From NCBI RefSeq assembly GCF_030503875.2, contig NZ_CP129968.2, positions 2,630,001 through 2,694,000 on the forward strand: DNA of 64,000 nt, given 5' to 3'. Under the pieces are notes generated by a model, which ran no database searches, was not told where the DNA came from, and saw only the letters and a program-made list of their open reading frames with translations. The stretch comes from Marivirga arenosa (GTDB lineage: Bacteria; Bacteroidota; Bacteroidia; Cytophagales; Cyclobacteriaceae). A program made the translations under genes and the position numbers. Shown here one piece after another: positions 20,561-28,261 of the stretch (positions within the stretch are counted from its first letter, which is position 1; each line of letters begins with the position of its first letter).

Positions 20561-20580
20561 ACCTATTTATAGGTATTTTT
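20561..20580 (+). terminator. Probable terminator of the DUF1573 gene
   Basis: A short ACCTA/TAGGT stem with a TTTA loop is followed by a T-run. It lies directly after a longer imperfect hairpin (20524-20560) and 57 bases after the stop. Confidence 0.6.
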
Positions 20581-20648
20581 AGTTTTTATTTCACTCTTCC
20601 TTTTGAATTCATACCATTTCTTTCAAAATTACAATTGTAATTAATCAG

Positions 20649-20726
20649 CAACCAAAACCTTTATACCCACTCGAAGACATCCTGTTTGAGAGTAAATTAA
20701 CATTCAATAAAGATTTCCGGGAGTTG
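20649..20726 (+). repeat. Two-armed hairpin repeat, copy 1
   Basis: Left arm CAACCAAAACCTTTATACCC and right arm ATAAAGATTTCCGGGAGTTG match a second copy near 25644-25692 in 20 of 21 and 17 of 20 positions, while the spacer differs in length and sequence. CAAC/GTTG and CTTTAT/ATAAAG can pair. It lies upstream of the 616-residue secreted orphan. Confidence 0.6.
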
Positions 20727-20824
20727 ATTAAATAATTAAATGCATTGTTGTTATTCATAAATAAATAGAGAACATCAGAAATGCTGATAGTCAAATATGA
20801 TATACCAATATAACCAACCAAAAT

Positions 20825-22675
20825 ATGAGAAATAAAATACAAACATTAGCATTACTGATTTTGATCAGTACAACAGCCTTTTCACAAGAAACTCAAACTA
20901 GTCCAACATTAAATTTCACAGGTTCAAGTCCTTCTCTATCTAAGGGGACTATTAACACAGAGGTATTAACTGCTATAATTCAGAAAAAACAAGAAGAAAT
21001 AAAACAAAGAGTATTTAAAAACACAATTATTAGTCAATTTAATAATTCGGAAAACAATTATAAAAAACGATTAAATAATTTTGCGACTTATAATTACTTG
21101 TATAGTCTTATGGATATTCTGACAAGTGGAAAAAACAAAAAAGTGATGACCAAATCTGCAATCGAAAAATCTGCAGAATTTGGTTTTATTTTCGGATTAG
21201 CAATTTATACAAATCCTGATATAGTTAAAGGAGCTAAAATAACCTCTTTTGACACTAATAAAAAAGGAATACCAAATTACAACAGGTATGAAATAGATGA
21301 AGCAAGTGTTCATAAGTTCAATGTCATAATTGATATGGTTTATAGCATTATTATAGAACCGCAAAATGAAACGATAATTCAAGAGCTTTTTAAATTTGAC
21401 GACTCGATATCAGATTTAAATTTCCGTATTTGGAATGAGAAAGATAATACTTTCGAAAAAGAAAAACGATATGCACAAGATAGTGACCCTAACAATCAAA
21501 TATATTCTATTCAACAATTAGAAAATTTAAAATTGACGACTGAAAATAAAATCAAAAATTTATTTGAAAATTTGAATAGCTTGAATCTACTTAAAAATGA
21601 AATTCAGTCAATTAATAAAGGAGAATTAAAAGCAAAAATTTTAAATAAGTACCCAAGTATTGGAGAAGCCGAATCAAAGAACATTTCAGATGATTTCAAG
21701 AACAAAATTGAATCTTTATTGAAAAGTCTAGATGAATTAACTGCATCTGAAATCACAATGAAAATAAATGAATTACAAGACAAATTTGATTTTTTACTTA
21801 ATGATAATCAGAAATTATTAATAACAAAATTAACCTCTTTCATTGATTTTAACTATGATGAATATAGGCAGATATATAATTTCTTCAGTGGATTACATAA
21901 AGTTAACTTCAAAGATTTTTCATTAACTCAAAAGCAATATAATGCTTTAAAATTTATACTAATCAAATTTATCAACGTAGCCAAAAACCATTATCCAAAT
22001 GATGTCATTTCAACCATGTTAGAGCTTTTATTAGAAAACACTATAGTAGAATATAATGAATATGGAAATCTTGTAAATAACGATTCCAATTCTGAAAGTA
22101 TTGGATATTTATATGTAGATATAGAATCTTTAATATATACATTAGACCAGAATTTCTCATCAGAAACAAAAAGAGGAATAACTAAATATATTACGCCTTT
22201 TTTCAGTATTGGTACTAATTATGCTTCATTTAACGAATCAAATTCATTAATCTCTAATAATGATGGAACTCAATCATCTTTGAGTAACTTATATTTTGCA
22301 AGTGAAAAATTAGGTTTAAAATGGAAAGTTTGGAATTGGAAATATACTCACGCATTTAAAGCTGGTGAAAGTTTTAATTATTATGGAAGAACAACTCATT
22401 GGTTTAGACCACAAGAAGAGCCCTTGATAAGTGATTTTCACTTTGTCGCCTATGGTTCTGGACTATTATACAACCTTGTTGACCTTAAATCAGAAAATAA
22501 TTTTAATTATGCTGTTGTTGGAGCTGGTATAGGAATAACTTTTTTTAATGGGTTATGTGTAAATGTGAGTATAGCAAGTCCAATCATTGATAAAAAGATA
22601 GATAATGATTTTATTAATTTCGGGTTCGATATTCCGATAATTGAATACATTTCAGCTTTAACTAATAAAAAATAA
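20825..22675 (+). CDS. Secreted orphan protein, 616 residues
   Basis: The protein has a clear signal peptide (MRNKIQTLALLILISTTAFS) and then about 450 residues of mostly helical, Lys/Asn/Glu-rich sequence with coiled-coil character. Its last 150 residues are aromatic and Gly-rich (for example NYYGRTTHWFRPQ and YAVVGAGIGITFFNGL), as in outer-membrane or surface beta structures. I recognise no family. The base composition is clearly more AT-rich than that of the neighbours, and it stands alone between a hairpin repeat and a strong terminator, which suggests acquisition by transfer. It may be an outer-membrane-associated protein; no function is assigned. Confidence 0.7.
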   Translation: MRNKIQTLALLILISTTAFSQETQTSPTLNFTGSSPSLSKGTINTEVLTAIIQKKQEEIKQRVFKNTIISQFNNSENNYKKRLNNFATYNYLYSLMDILTSGKNKKVMTKSAIEKSAEFGFIFGLAIYTNPDIVKGAKITSFDTNKKGIPNYNRYEIDEASVHKFNVIIDMVYSIIIEPQNETIIQELFKFDDSISDLNFRIWNEKDNTFEKEKRYAQDSDPNNQIYSIQQLENLKLTTENKIKNLFENLNSLNLLKNEIQSINKGELKAKILNKYPSIGEAESKNISDDFKNKIESLLKSLDELTASEITMKINELQDKFDFLLNDNQKLLITKLTSFIDFNYDEYRQIYNFFSGLHKVNFKDFSLTQKQYNALKFILIKFINVAKNHYPNDVISTMLELLLENTIVEYNEYGNLVNNDSNSESIGYLYVDIESLIYTLDQNFSSETKRGITKYITPFFSIGTNYASFNESNSLISNNDGTQSSLSNLYFASEKLGLKWKVWNWKYTHAFKAGESFNYYGRTTHWFRPQEEPLISDFHFVAYGSGLLYNLVDLKSENNFNYAVVGAGIGITFFNGLCVNVSIASPIIDKKIDNDFINFGFDIPIIEYISALTNKK

Positions 22676-23037
22676 CGGTATACAAAATCTAAGCTCTAAT
22701 GTTGCGCTAAAGGCGCGAATCATTAGAGCTTTTCTGTTGAGCTCAACATGCAAACCTTCAGATTTTTTCTTTAGGGATTGAATATTTTTAGGGTATTTTT
22801 TTACCCATTTTTGTTTCATTCCCTGTTACCACCATTTATAACATAGTGGTAATAAATATTAAATACATCCAAAATCTTTAAGAAGCTGTAAGACTTTTCA
22901 AAATGACTCAGCCGATCTCCTCATTCATTTGCACTCCTCCTAAGTCATTTTCATGATTTAATTCACACTCAAAGCCCTCAACACATGGAAAGACCCAAGC
23001 GGATGCTTGAACTATTTCTTACCTTACCATTGTAATA
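22676..23037. other. Gene-free stretch with terminator and hairpin
   Basis: It holds the terminator at 22691-22734 and a 7-bp hairpin TTACCAC/GTGGTAA (22826-22852). A 35-base segment at 22948-22982 matches the region upstream of cbpA in 28 of 35 positions. I see no gene in it. Confidence 0.6.
22691..22734 (+). terminator. Terminator of the secreted orphan gene
   Basis: AAGCTCTAATG pairs perfectly with CATTAGAGCTT, and an inner GCGC/GCGC stem extends the hairpin. A short T-run follows, 15 bases after the stop codon. Confidence 0.88.
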
Positions 23038-23238
23038 TTAATCCTCCATAATCTCCTTTACTCTCCCTACCTCTCCAGTCTCCAGTCGGACTTTAATCCC
23101 ATGAGGATGAAAGGAGGATTTAGTTAGTATTTTCTCCACGAAGCCATCTGTTAGATCACCGGTACGCTGATCTTCTTTCATCACTATGGCTACCTCCGCT
23201 CCTATTTGAATATCTTTTCTATTTCTACCGTCTGGCAT
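23038..23238 (-). CDS. ywbE: YwbE-family small protein (DUF2196)
   Basis: The 66-residue protein reads RKDIQIGAEVAIVMKEDQRT in its first half and HPHGIKVRLETGEVGRVKEI in its second. These are the hallmark segments of B. subtilis YwbE and its widespread homologues. Length agrees with the family (about 60-70 residues). The sequence suggests a small beta-barrel (KOW- or SH3-like), perhaps a nucleic-acid binder, but the function is unknown. It is a single gene whose upstream side is occupied by the tandem repeat array. Confidence 0.9.
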   Translation of the reverse strand: MPDGRNRKDIQIGAEVAIVMKEDQRTGDLTDGFVEKILTKSSFHPHGIKVRLETGEVGRVKEIMED

Positions 23239-23311
23239 GATTTCTTAATTTTGAAATGAATTGCAATTTAAGGCAAAATAATAGCATAACCGTATTTTAT
23301 AATATAACATA

Positions 23312-24674
23312 GCTAACTCCCCCACTTCCGAAGAATTCGGAAAAGCGGGCGGGACGAAAGTTTAGCGGGCCAGCGCTGGAATAGCGGGTGGCAGCATTAA
23401 ACTTTCTTGTATTTTTGTTTCTTTTTGTACAAGCAAAAAGAAAGGAAAGAGAATATAAAATGCTCTTTTTCCTGACAGTAAAGTGCGATTCACTATAAGT
23501 AAAGAAATCCTACGCAAGAGATTCCTGATCAAGTCAGGAATGACGCTTTGAATAAACGTTTTCTGTAAAAAAAAACACACTTTAAGATTAAGGTAGATTG
23601 CTTCACTGCGTTCGCAATGAAGCTCTGAATAAGCGTTGTCTATCAAGATACAATTCCTTGCTAACTCCCCCACTTCCGCCTTAGCGGAAAAGCGGGCGGG
23701 ACGAAAGTTTAGCGGGCCAGCGCTGGAATAGCGGGTGGCAGCTTTAAACTTTCTTGTATTTTTGTTTCTTTTTGTACAAGCAAAAAGAAAAGAAAGAGTA
23801 TTATAAATTCTCTTTTTCCTGACAGTAAAGTACGATTCATTTTAAGTATAGAAATCCTACTCAAAAGATTCCTGATCAAGTCAGGAATGACGATCTGAAT
23901 AAACGTTTTACGTAAAAAAACACACTTTAAGATTAAGGTAGATTGCTTCACTTCATTCGCAATGACGCTTTGAGTTATCAGTTTCAAAAAAGAAATATCC
24001 TAGCTAGCTCCCCCACTTCCGCCTTAGCGGAAAAGCGGGCGGGACGAAAGTTTAGCGGGCCAGCGCTGGAATAGCGGGTGGTAGCTTTAAACTTTCTTGT
24101 ATTTTTGTTTCTTTTTGTACAAGCAAAAAGAAAGGAATGAACATTTTATATTCTCCTTTTCCTGACAGTAAAGTGCGATACAATATAAGTATAGAAATCC
24201 TACTCAAAAGATTCCTGATCAAGTCAGGAATGACGTTCTGAATAAACATTCTCTATTATGACACAATTCCTTGCTAACTCCCACAACTCCAAAGCATTCG
24301 GAAAAGCGGGCGGGACGAAATTTTAGCGGGCCAAAGCTGGAATGGCGGGTGGCAGCTTTAAACTTTCTTGTATTTTTGTTTCTTTTTGTACAAGCAAAAA
24401 GAAAAGAAAGAGCATTTTATATTCTCTTTATCCTGACAGTAAAGTACGATTCACCTTAAGTATAGCAAGCGCAACAAAGAGATTCCTGATCAAGTCAGGA
24501 ATGACGCTCTGAAAAAGCGTTGTCTACCAAGATACAATTCCTTGCTAACTCCCCCACTTCCGCCTTAGCGGAAAAGCGGGCGGGACGAAAGTTTAGCGGG
24601 CCAGCGCTGGAATGGCGGGTGGCAGCTTTAAACTTTCTTGTATTTTTGTTTCTTTTTGTACAAGCAAAAAGAAA
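23312..24674. repeat. Array of five tandem hairpin-rich intergenic repeats
   Basis: Five copies start at 23312, 23660, 24003, 24273 and 24544, with periods of about 348, 343, 270 and 271. Each begins with a module of about 130 bases containing four inverted repeats: a TTCCGC/GCGGAA-type hairpin, CCAGCGCTGG, AAAGTTTA/TAAACTTT, and TTTCTTTTTG/CAAAAAGAAA. Copies 1-4 add a second module with a palindromic core (GATTCCTGATCAAGTCAGGA at 23520, 23867, 24210 and 24481). Copies 1 and 2 add a third module with GATTGCTTCACT (23596 and 23941). Copy 5 is the first module only. The array fills the gap between ywbE and the crotonase gene. Short open frames here are translations of the repeat. Confidence 0.93.
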
Positions 24675-24723
24675 ATCAGCAACTATTCCCTAATTTTAAA
24701 CCAATACCTAAAAGCAAAACACT

Positions 24724-25536
24724 ATGGACTATCAATATTTCAAAGTAGAGATTAAAAATAAAGTAGCTACAGTAACCTTTAACCGAGCAGAAAAATCAAA
24801 TGCTCTGCATATGCCGGCCTGGACAGAAATGAAGGAGATATTCAACAGCCTATCCGAACAGTCAGAAGTTCGGGCCATAGTATTAGCAGGAGAAGGCAAA
24901 AACTTTTGCGCAGGTATCGATTTAGAACTCTTGATGTCGGTAGGTGAATATCAGAAAATAGAATGTGCAGGAAGAAGAAGCGAAGCCATCAGAAGCTTAG
25001 TGTTGAGCTTGCAAGAAGCGGTAAATGCCATAGAAAAATGTAAGAAACCCGTGCTGGCAGCCGTACATGGCGGTTGCATAGGCGGAGGCGTGGATATTGT
25101 AGCCGCTTGTGACATACGCTATTGCACGGAGAATGCCTATTTCACCATTAAAGAAATTGATCTAGGCATGGTAGCAGATTTAGGTACCTTACAGCGATTA
25201 CCCAAATTAATATCACCGGGAATGGTATCCGAAATGGCCTATACAGGACGAAAAGTGCAAGGCAAAGAAGCCAAAGAAATTGGTTTAGTGAATCAAACCT
25301 ATTTCTCAAAAGATGAACTTTTAGAAAGCGTGACTAAACTAGCTCGCACCATTGCTTCCAAATCACCCTTATCGATTAGAGGTACCAAAGAAGTATTGAA
25401 ATACAGCCGGGATCATTCAGTAGAGGATTCACTAAATTATATGGCTACTTGGAATGCTGCTATGCTCCTATCCGATGATTTAAGTGAAGCTTTTAAAGCC
25501 AGCATGGAAAAACGATCGCCTGACTTTAAGGATTAA
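24724..25536 (+). CDS. Enoyl-CoA hydratase/isomerase family, dienoyl-CoA isomerase-like
   Basis: The 270-residue crotonase has an oxyanion hole in KNFCAGIDLELL and the core AAVHGGCIGGGVDIVAACDI. The acidic residues that define the delta(3,5)-delta(2,4)-dienoyl-CoA isomerase (ECH1) subfamily appear to be present: the Asp of GGGVD, the Glu of IKEIDLG and the Asp of VADLGTLQRLP. GIDL and GTLQRLPK are also ECH1-like, so beta-oxidation of unsaturated fatty acids is the best guess. A hydratase role cannot be excluded. It is a single gene directly after the repeat array, and the copy of the repeat's first module ends 50 bases before its start. Confidence 0.88.
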   Translation: MDYQYFKVEIKNKVATVTFNRAEKSNALHMPAWTEMKEIFNSLSEQSEVRAIVLAGEGKNFCAGIDLELLMSVGEYQKIECAGRRSEAIRSLVLSLQEAVNAIEKCKKPVLAAVHGGCIGGGVDIVAACDIRYCTENAYFTIKEIDLGMVADLGTLQRLPKLISPGMVSEMAYTGRKVQGKEAKEIGLVNQTYFSKDELLESVTKLARTIASKSPLSIRGTKEVLKYSRDHSVEDSLNYMATWNAAMLLSDDLSEAFKASMEKRSPDFKD

Positions 25537-25643
25537 AAACACATTTGCGTATTACGCAGTAATTAAATTTTTATTTTTTCGATGAATAGTACAATATCGA
25601 TGCTGAATTTTAGAACGGTTCTTCTATATTTACAACTCTTCAA

Positions 25644-25692
25644 CAACCAGAACCTTTATACCCATCCATTTCATAAAGCTTTCTGGGTGTTG
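25644..25692 (+). repeat. Two-armed hairpin repeat, copy 2
   Basis: It shares both arms with the copy at 20649-20726 but has a much shorter spacer. Here CAAC/GTTG, CCAG/CTGG and CTTTAT/ATAAAG pair to form an imperfect hairpin. It lies about 110 bases after the crotonase stop and 33 bases before the next ATG, so it could act as a terminator or a leader structure. Confidence 0.6.
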
Positions 25693-25724
25693 GAATAAGG
25701 AACAATTAAATATATTTTTTACTT

Positions 25725-26159
25725 ATGGAAACTAAATACCTCTTAAAAGATGAGCAAATTATAACTCAATCTGATCAAAAGATCATTACCCTAACAAATC
25801 AACGAATTAGATATGCCGCAAAAGCTTTAGGTAAGGCTCACATAGTTAGTATGATGCTAAATAAGATTAGTTCTATTGAATTAAAATATAAGAACAATCT
25901 TTTATTACTCTTACTTGCCATTATTGGTGCTTTAGTTTTGGTTTATGGCTATTCTATGGATGATACTGATCTTTTAGTAGCGGGTCTTATTGGAATGACA
26001 ATATGCGTTTATATCTATATCAAAAATAGAAAATATGTAATCTCCATTGCTTCAGAAAGTGGGAAAGAAATTCTATTTCATACAAAAGGAATGAAACATG
26101 AAGATATTTTGAAATTTATTAATCAAACGGAAGAAGCAATTCAAAACTTAGATAGATAA
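25725..26159 (+). CDS. Small membrane protein with PH-like domain split by two helices
   Basis: The 144-residue protein begins with a bacterial PH-like half (YLLKDEQIITQSDQKIITLT, LTNQRIRY), then has two hydrophobic helices (about 62-77 and 84-101), then a closing segment (KYVISIASESGKEILFHTKG) and a C-terminal helix. The pattern is that of small bacterial PH-domain membrane proteins in which helices are inserted in the fold. No enzymatic motif is seen. It precedes the Shedu gene by 143 bases with a hairpin (26241-26279) between, so it is probably a separate transcript. Function is unknown. Confidence 0.7.
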   Translation: METKYLLKDEQIITQSDQKIITLTNQRIRYAAKALGKAHIVSMMLNKISSIELKYKNNLLLLLLAIIGALVLVYGYSMDDTDLLVAGLIGMTICVYIYIKNRKYVISIASESGKEILFHTKGMKHEDILKFINQTEEAIQNLDR

Positions 26160-26302
26160 GTTTTAAAGAATTTCAATCAAAAACTAAAACCTGAGAAGCC
26201 CTTATAGATTGAAGGTTTTCAATGGCTGATATAATAATATAAAGGATTGGAAGGAAGTTAACTTTTCCTCCTTTTATCTTTCTTAGTTCCAAAACCTCAT
26301 AA

Positions 26303-27514
26303 ATGAATATAGAAATAACAATAAACAATAATAAAATTTATCTAGAGTATACACCAGAAAATGGTACCGAATGGATAAATGAATTATTTGAAAAAGGTGA
26401 GGATTTTAGAGCAAAAGGTACTTTTCGATTAACTGAAGATGATTTAGTAAAAGATTCTAATTTAATACCGGGTACTTCCTTATCTCTTTCATTTGGTCAT
26501 TCAATGACGTTTGAAATTGGGCGTTTATCTGACGATTATTATAGAATTTACAATACCATACTTGAGACGAAAAATGATGTCTTATTTCACAAATCTTGTA
26601 CAATTAGTAATAAGTATTTTATTGTCAATAGTAACATATCAATACTCTTTAAGTTCGAGAAACTTGCTGACCAACAAATTATTATTGGAGGAGACAAGGA
26701 AAGTGCTATTCCAGAACAAGTTTTTAAAGATATTATTAATTCTTTCCCTTCTAGAACTGAACTAAAACATTATGTTAATTCTAGAATTACCAATGTTTTA
26801 TCACAGTATTTAGATAATGTTAATGACTCAGGAAAGGCATTTGAAAAGTACATTGAGAATCGTAATAGGATAGGAAATATAAGGTCGTTTCCATCATTGA
26901 ACGAATATGAATATGAGAAGTATCAATTTATATTGAAAACTCTTAAAGAGATGCTTGACAATAGTGACATTTATAGTGAAAGTGATTGGCAAAATCAAAT
27001 TCTAGATATTATTCTCATCTTATTTCCTAAATACATTCTATGTTTTTCAGAGGTTCATATAAAAGATTACTATTCTAAACCTGATAAATCAACAAATAGA
27101 AAAATAGATTTAATGTTAATCGATGCAAATGGAAATATTGATGTCATAGAAATAAAGAAGCCTTTTGAAAACTGCATAGTGACAAAAAAGACATATCGGG
27201 ATAATTATACTCCTATGAAAGAACTGTCAGGAACAATTATGCAATTAGAAAAATATATATTTCATCTTAATAAATGGGGAATTAATGGTGAAAAAACACT
27301 TACCAAAAAATATAAAAATGAATTGCCTCAAGATTTTAATTTAAAAATAACTAATCCGAAAGGGTTAATTATTATAGGTAGAGATGATAACCTTAGTACA
27401 GATCAGTTATTTGATTTAGAAATTATAAAAAGAAAATATGCAAATGTGGTAGAGGTAATTACCTATGATGATTTAATTAAAAGACTGGAAAATACATTAG
27501 ATAAATTCAAATAA
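26303..27514 (+). CDS. sduA: Shedu-type antiphage nuclease (SduA, DUF4263)
   Basis: The 403-residue protein has a C-terminal PD-(D/E)xK nuclease domain with DUF4263 features. ESDWQNQIL (226-234) is followed by a KIDLMLID strand (D269) and VIEIKKP (E283, K285), with the later IGRDD and VEVITYDDLIKRL motifs that close Shedu domains. Residues 1-180 form a separate mostly beta N-terminal region, probably regulatory. Shedu is a single-gene system known to protect Bacillus against phages by cutting DNA. The gene is AT-rich and lies in the accessory part of the window, which fits a mobile defence gene. The start at 26303 is the first ATG. Nuclease activity is inferred from the intact D-E-K triad. 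Confidence 0.85.
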   Translation: MNIEITINNNKIYLEYTPENGTEWINELFEKGEDFRAKGTFRLTEDDLVKDSNLIPGTSLSLSFGHSMTFEIGRLSDDYYRIYNTILETKNDVLFHKSCTISNKYFIVNSNISILFKFEKLADQQIIIGGDKESAIPEQVFKDIINSFPSRTELKHYVNSRITNVLSQYLDNVNDSGKAFEKYIENRNRIGNIRSFPSLNEYEYEKYQFILKTLKEMLDNSDIYSESDWQNQILDIILILFPKYILCFSEVHIKDYYSKPDKSTNRKIDLMLIDANGNIDVIEIKKPFENCIVTKKTYRDNYTPMKELSGTIMQLEKYIFHLNKWGINGEKTLTKKYKNELPQDFNLKITNPKGLIIIGRDDNLSTDQLFDLEIIKRKYANVVEVITYDDLIKRLENTLDKFK

Positions 27515-27556
27515 GTGCTTCGAACCCGAAAAGTAAACATTTTAAACTCATTAAAT

Positions 27557-27895
27557 ATGCCACTAACTATCACAACATTGACTCTCCTTAATGAATACAT
27601 CAACGGAGTAATGCATCGTGCAGATGACCACGGGCACAACGTAAATGAAATAGTATTAACACTTGCAGGTGCAGTAATTTGGCGCGCAACGCAAGATATT
27701 GAAGTAAGAACTTATAAGGAAGAAACTGCAAATATTTTATGGTTAACTGTGGATGGGCATAGATATGCGTTAGCGTACAACCATAATACAGGAAATATTG
27801 AGATTCGTGATAGAAACCAAAACGGGACTGTTTTGGCAACTTTTAATAATTCATCAAGTGCTGATGATGTGAAATCTATTTTTGGAGGACTGTAA
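27557..27895 (+). CDS. Small uncharacterised protein downstream of Shedu
   Basis: From ATG 27557 the product has 112 residues (a GTG at 27515 would add 14). It starts MPLTITTLTLLNEYINGVM and has a His-Gly-rich patch (HRADDHGHNVNE), then beta segments (EVRTYKEETANILWLTVDG, RYALAYNHNTGNIEIRD) and an acidic tail. I recall similar small proteins in unrelated phyla (memory only, not checked), always without a known role. It follows the Shedu gene by 42 bases on the same strand, so co-transcription is possible and it may be a defence accessory. No catalytic motif is visible. Confidence 0.7.
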   Translation: MPLTITTLTLLNEYINGVMHRADDHGHNVNEIVLTLAGAVIWRATQDIEVRTYKEETANILWLTVDGHRYALAYNHNTGNIEIRDRNQNGTVLATFNNSSSADDVKSIFGGL

Positions 27896-28261
27896 ATTTA
27901 GAGATTAGGTTATAACTTTCTGTAAGAATCAATTAATATTATTTGAAGAGAATGATTTTGTACACAACTTAGACTATTTTTCTGTAATATTTTAAGCATA
28001 CTTGTTACAAATTTTAAGTAGAGGCATGTGGTCAAATTTTTTTAAATTAATTGTCAAATATCGCCCCGTTCCCGCCATGCTCTGCATGGTGGACAATCAT
28101 TTAAGACAACTTATCCTCTTCCAAAAAGGCAATTTAACCACCCCCCTTTCAATCATCATCACCTATTTTATAACTCTTTTTCATCTCTAAATTCACGCTC
28201 AAAACCCTTAACTCTCCTACCCTAAATACGTTAAATTTAATAGGTCTTTAACCCTATTAAA
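27896..28261. other. Gene-free stretch before cbpA
   Basis: It contains a hairpin CCATGC/GCATGG near 28070-28090, a 35-base segment (28178-28212) resembling 22948-22982, and a 9-bp hairpin at 28236-28261 abutting the cbpA start. A 62-codon open frame at 28002-28190 has unnatural composition and is not accepted as a gene. Confidence 0.55.
28236..28261 (+). promoter_or_regulatory. Hairpin abutting the cbpA start codon
   Basis: TTTAATAGG (28236-28244) and CCTATTAAA (28253-28261) are perfect complements with an 8-base loop, and the ATG begins at 28262. If transcribed, this structure would occupy the ribosome landing site and could tune translation, for example with temperature. Confidence 0.5.

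Larger units (their letters stand above)
20504..20824. other. Gene-free stretch with terminators and a repeat
   Basis: The first 80 bases hold two hairpins: ATGCATCA...TGATGCAT (20524-20560) and ACCTA-TTTA-TAGGT followed by ATTTTT (20561-20580), which probably terminate the DUF1573 gene. A two-armed repeat occupies 20649-20726. The last 100 bases are AT-rich leader for the next gene, and no coding frame is convincing. Confidence 0.7.

Noticed and set aside
23362..24459. Open frames of 62-103 codons in the repeat region containing peptides such as VIPDLIRNLL
   Set aside because: They translate the tandem repeat modules and recur with the repeat period, so they are not genes.
23312..24674. CRISPR array
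   Set aside because: Units of 270-350 bases with internal conserved modules and no unique spacers of about 30 bases; no cas genes.
20649..25692. Reading the two-armed hairpin repeats as integron attC sites
   Set aside because: The ends do not fit the GTTRRRY/RYYYAAC core sites, and no integrase gene lies in the window.
28002..28190. 62-codon open frame before cbpA
   Set aside because: Composition is unlike a protein, it has no family match in my view, and it overlaps intergenic hairpins.
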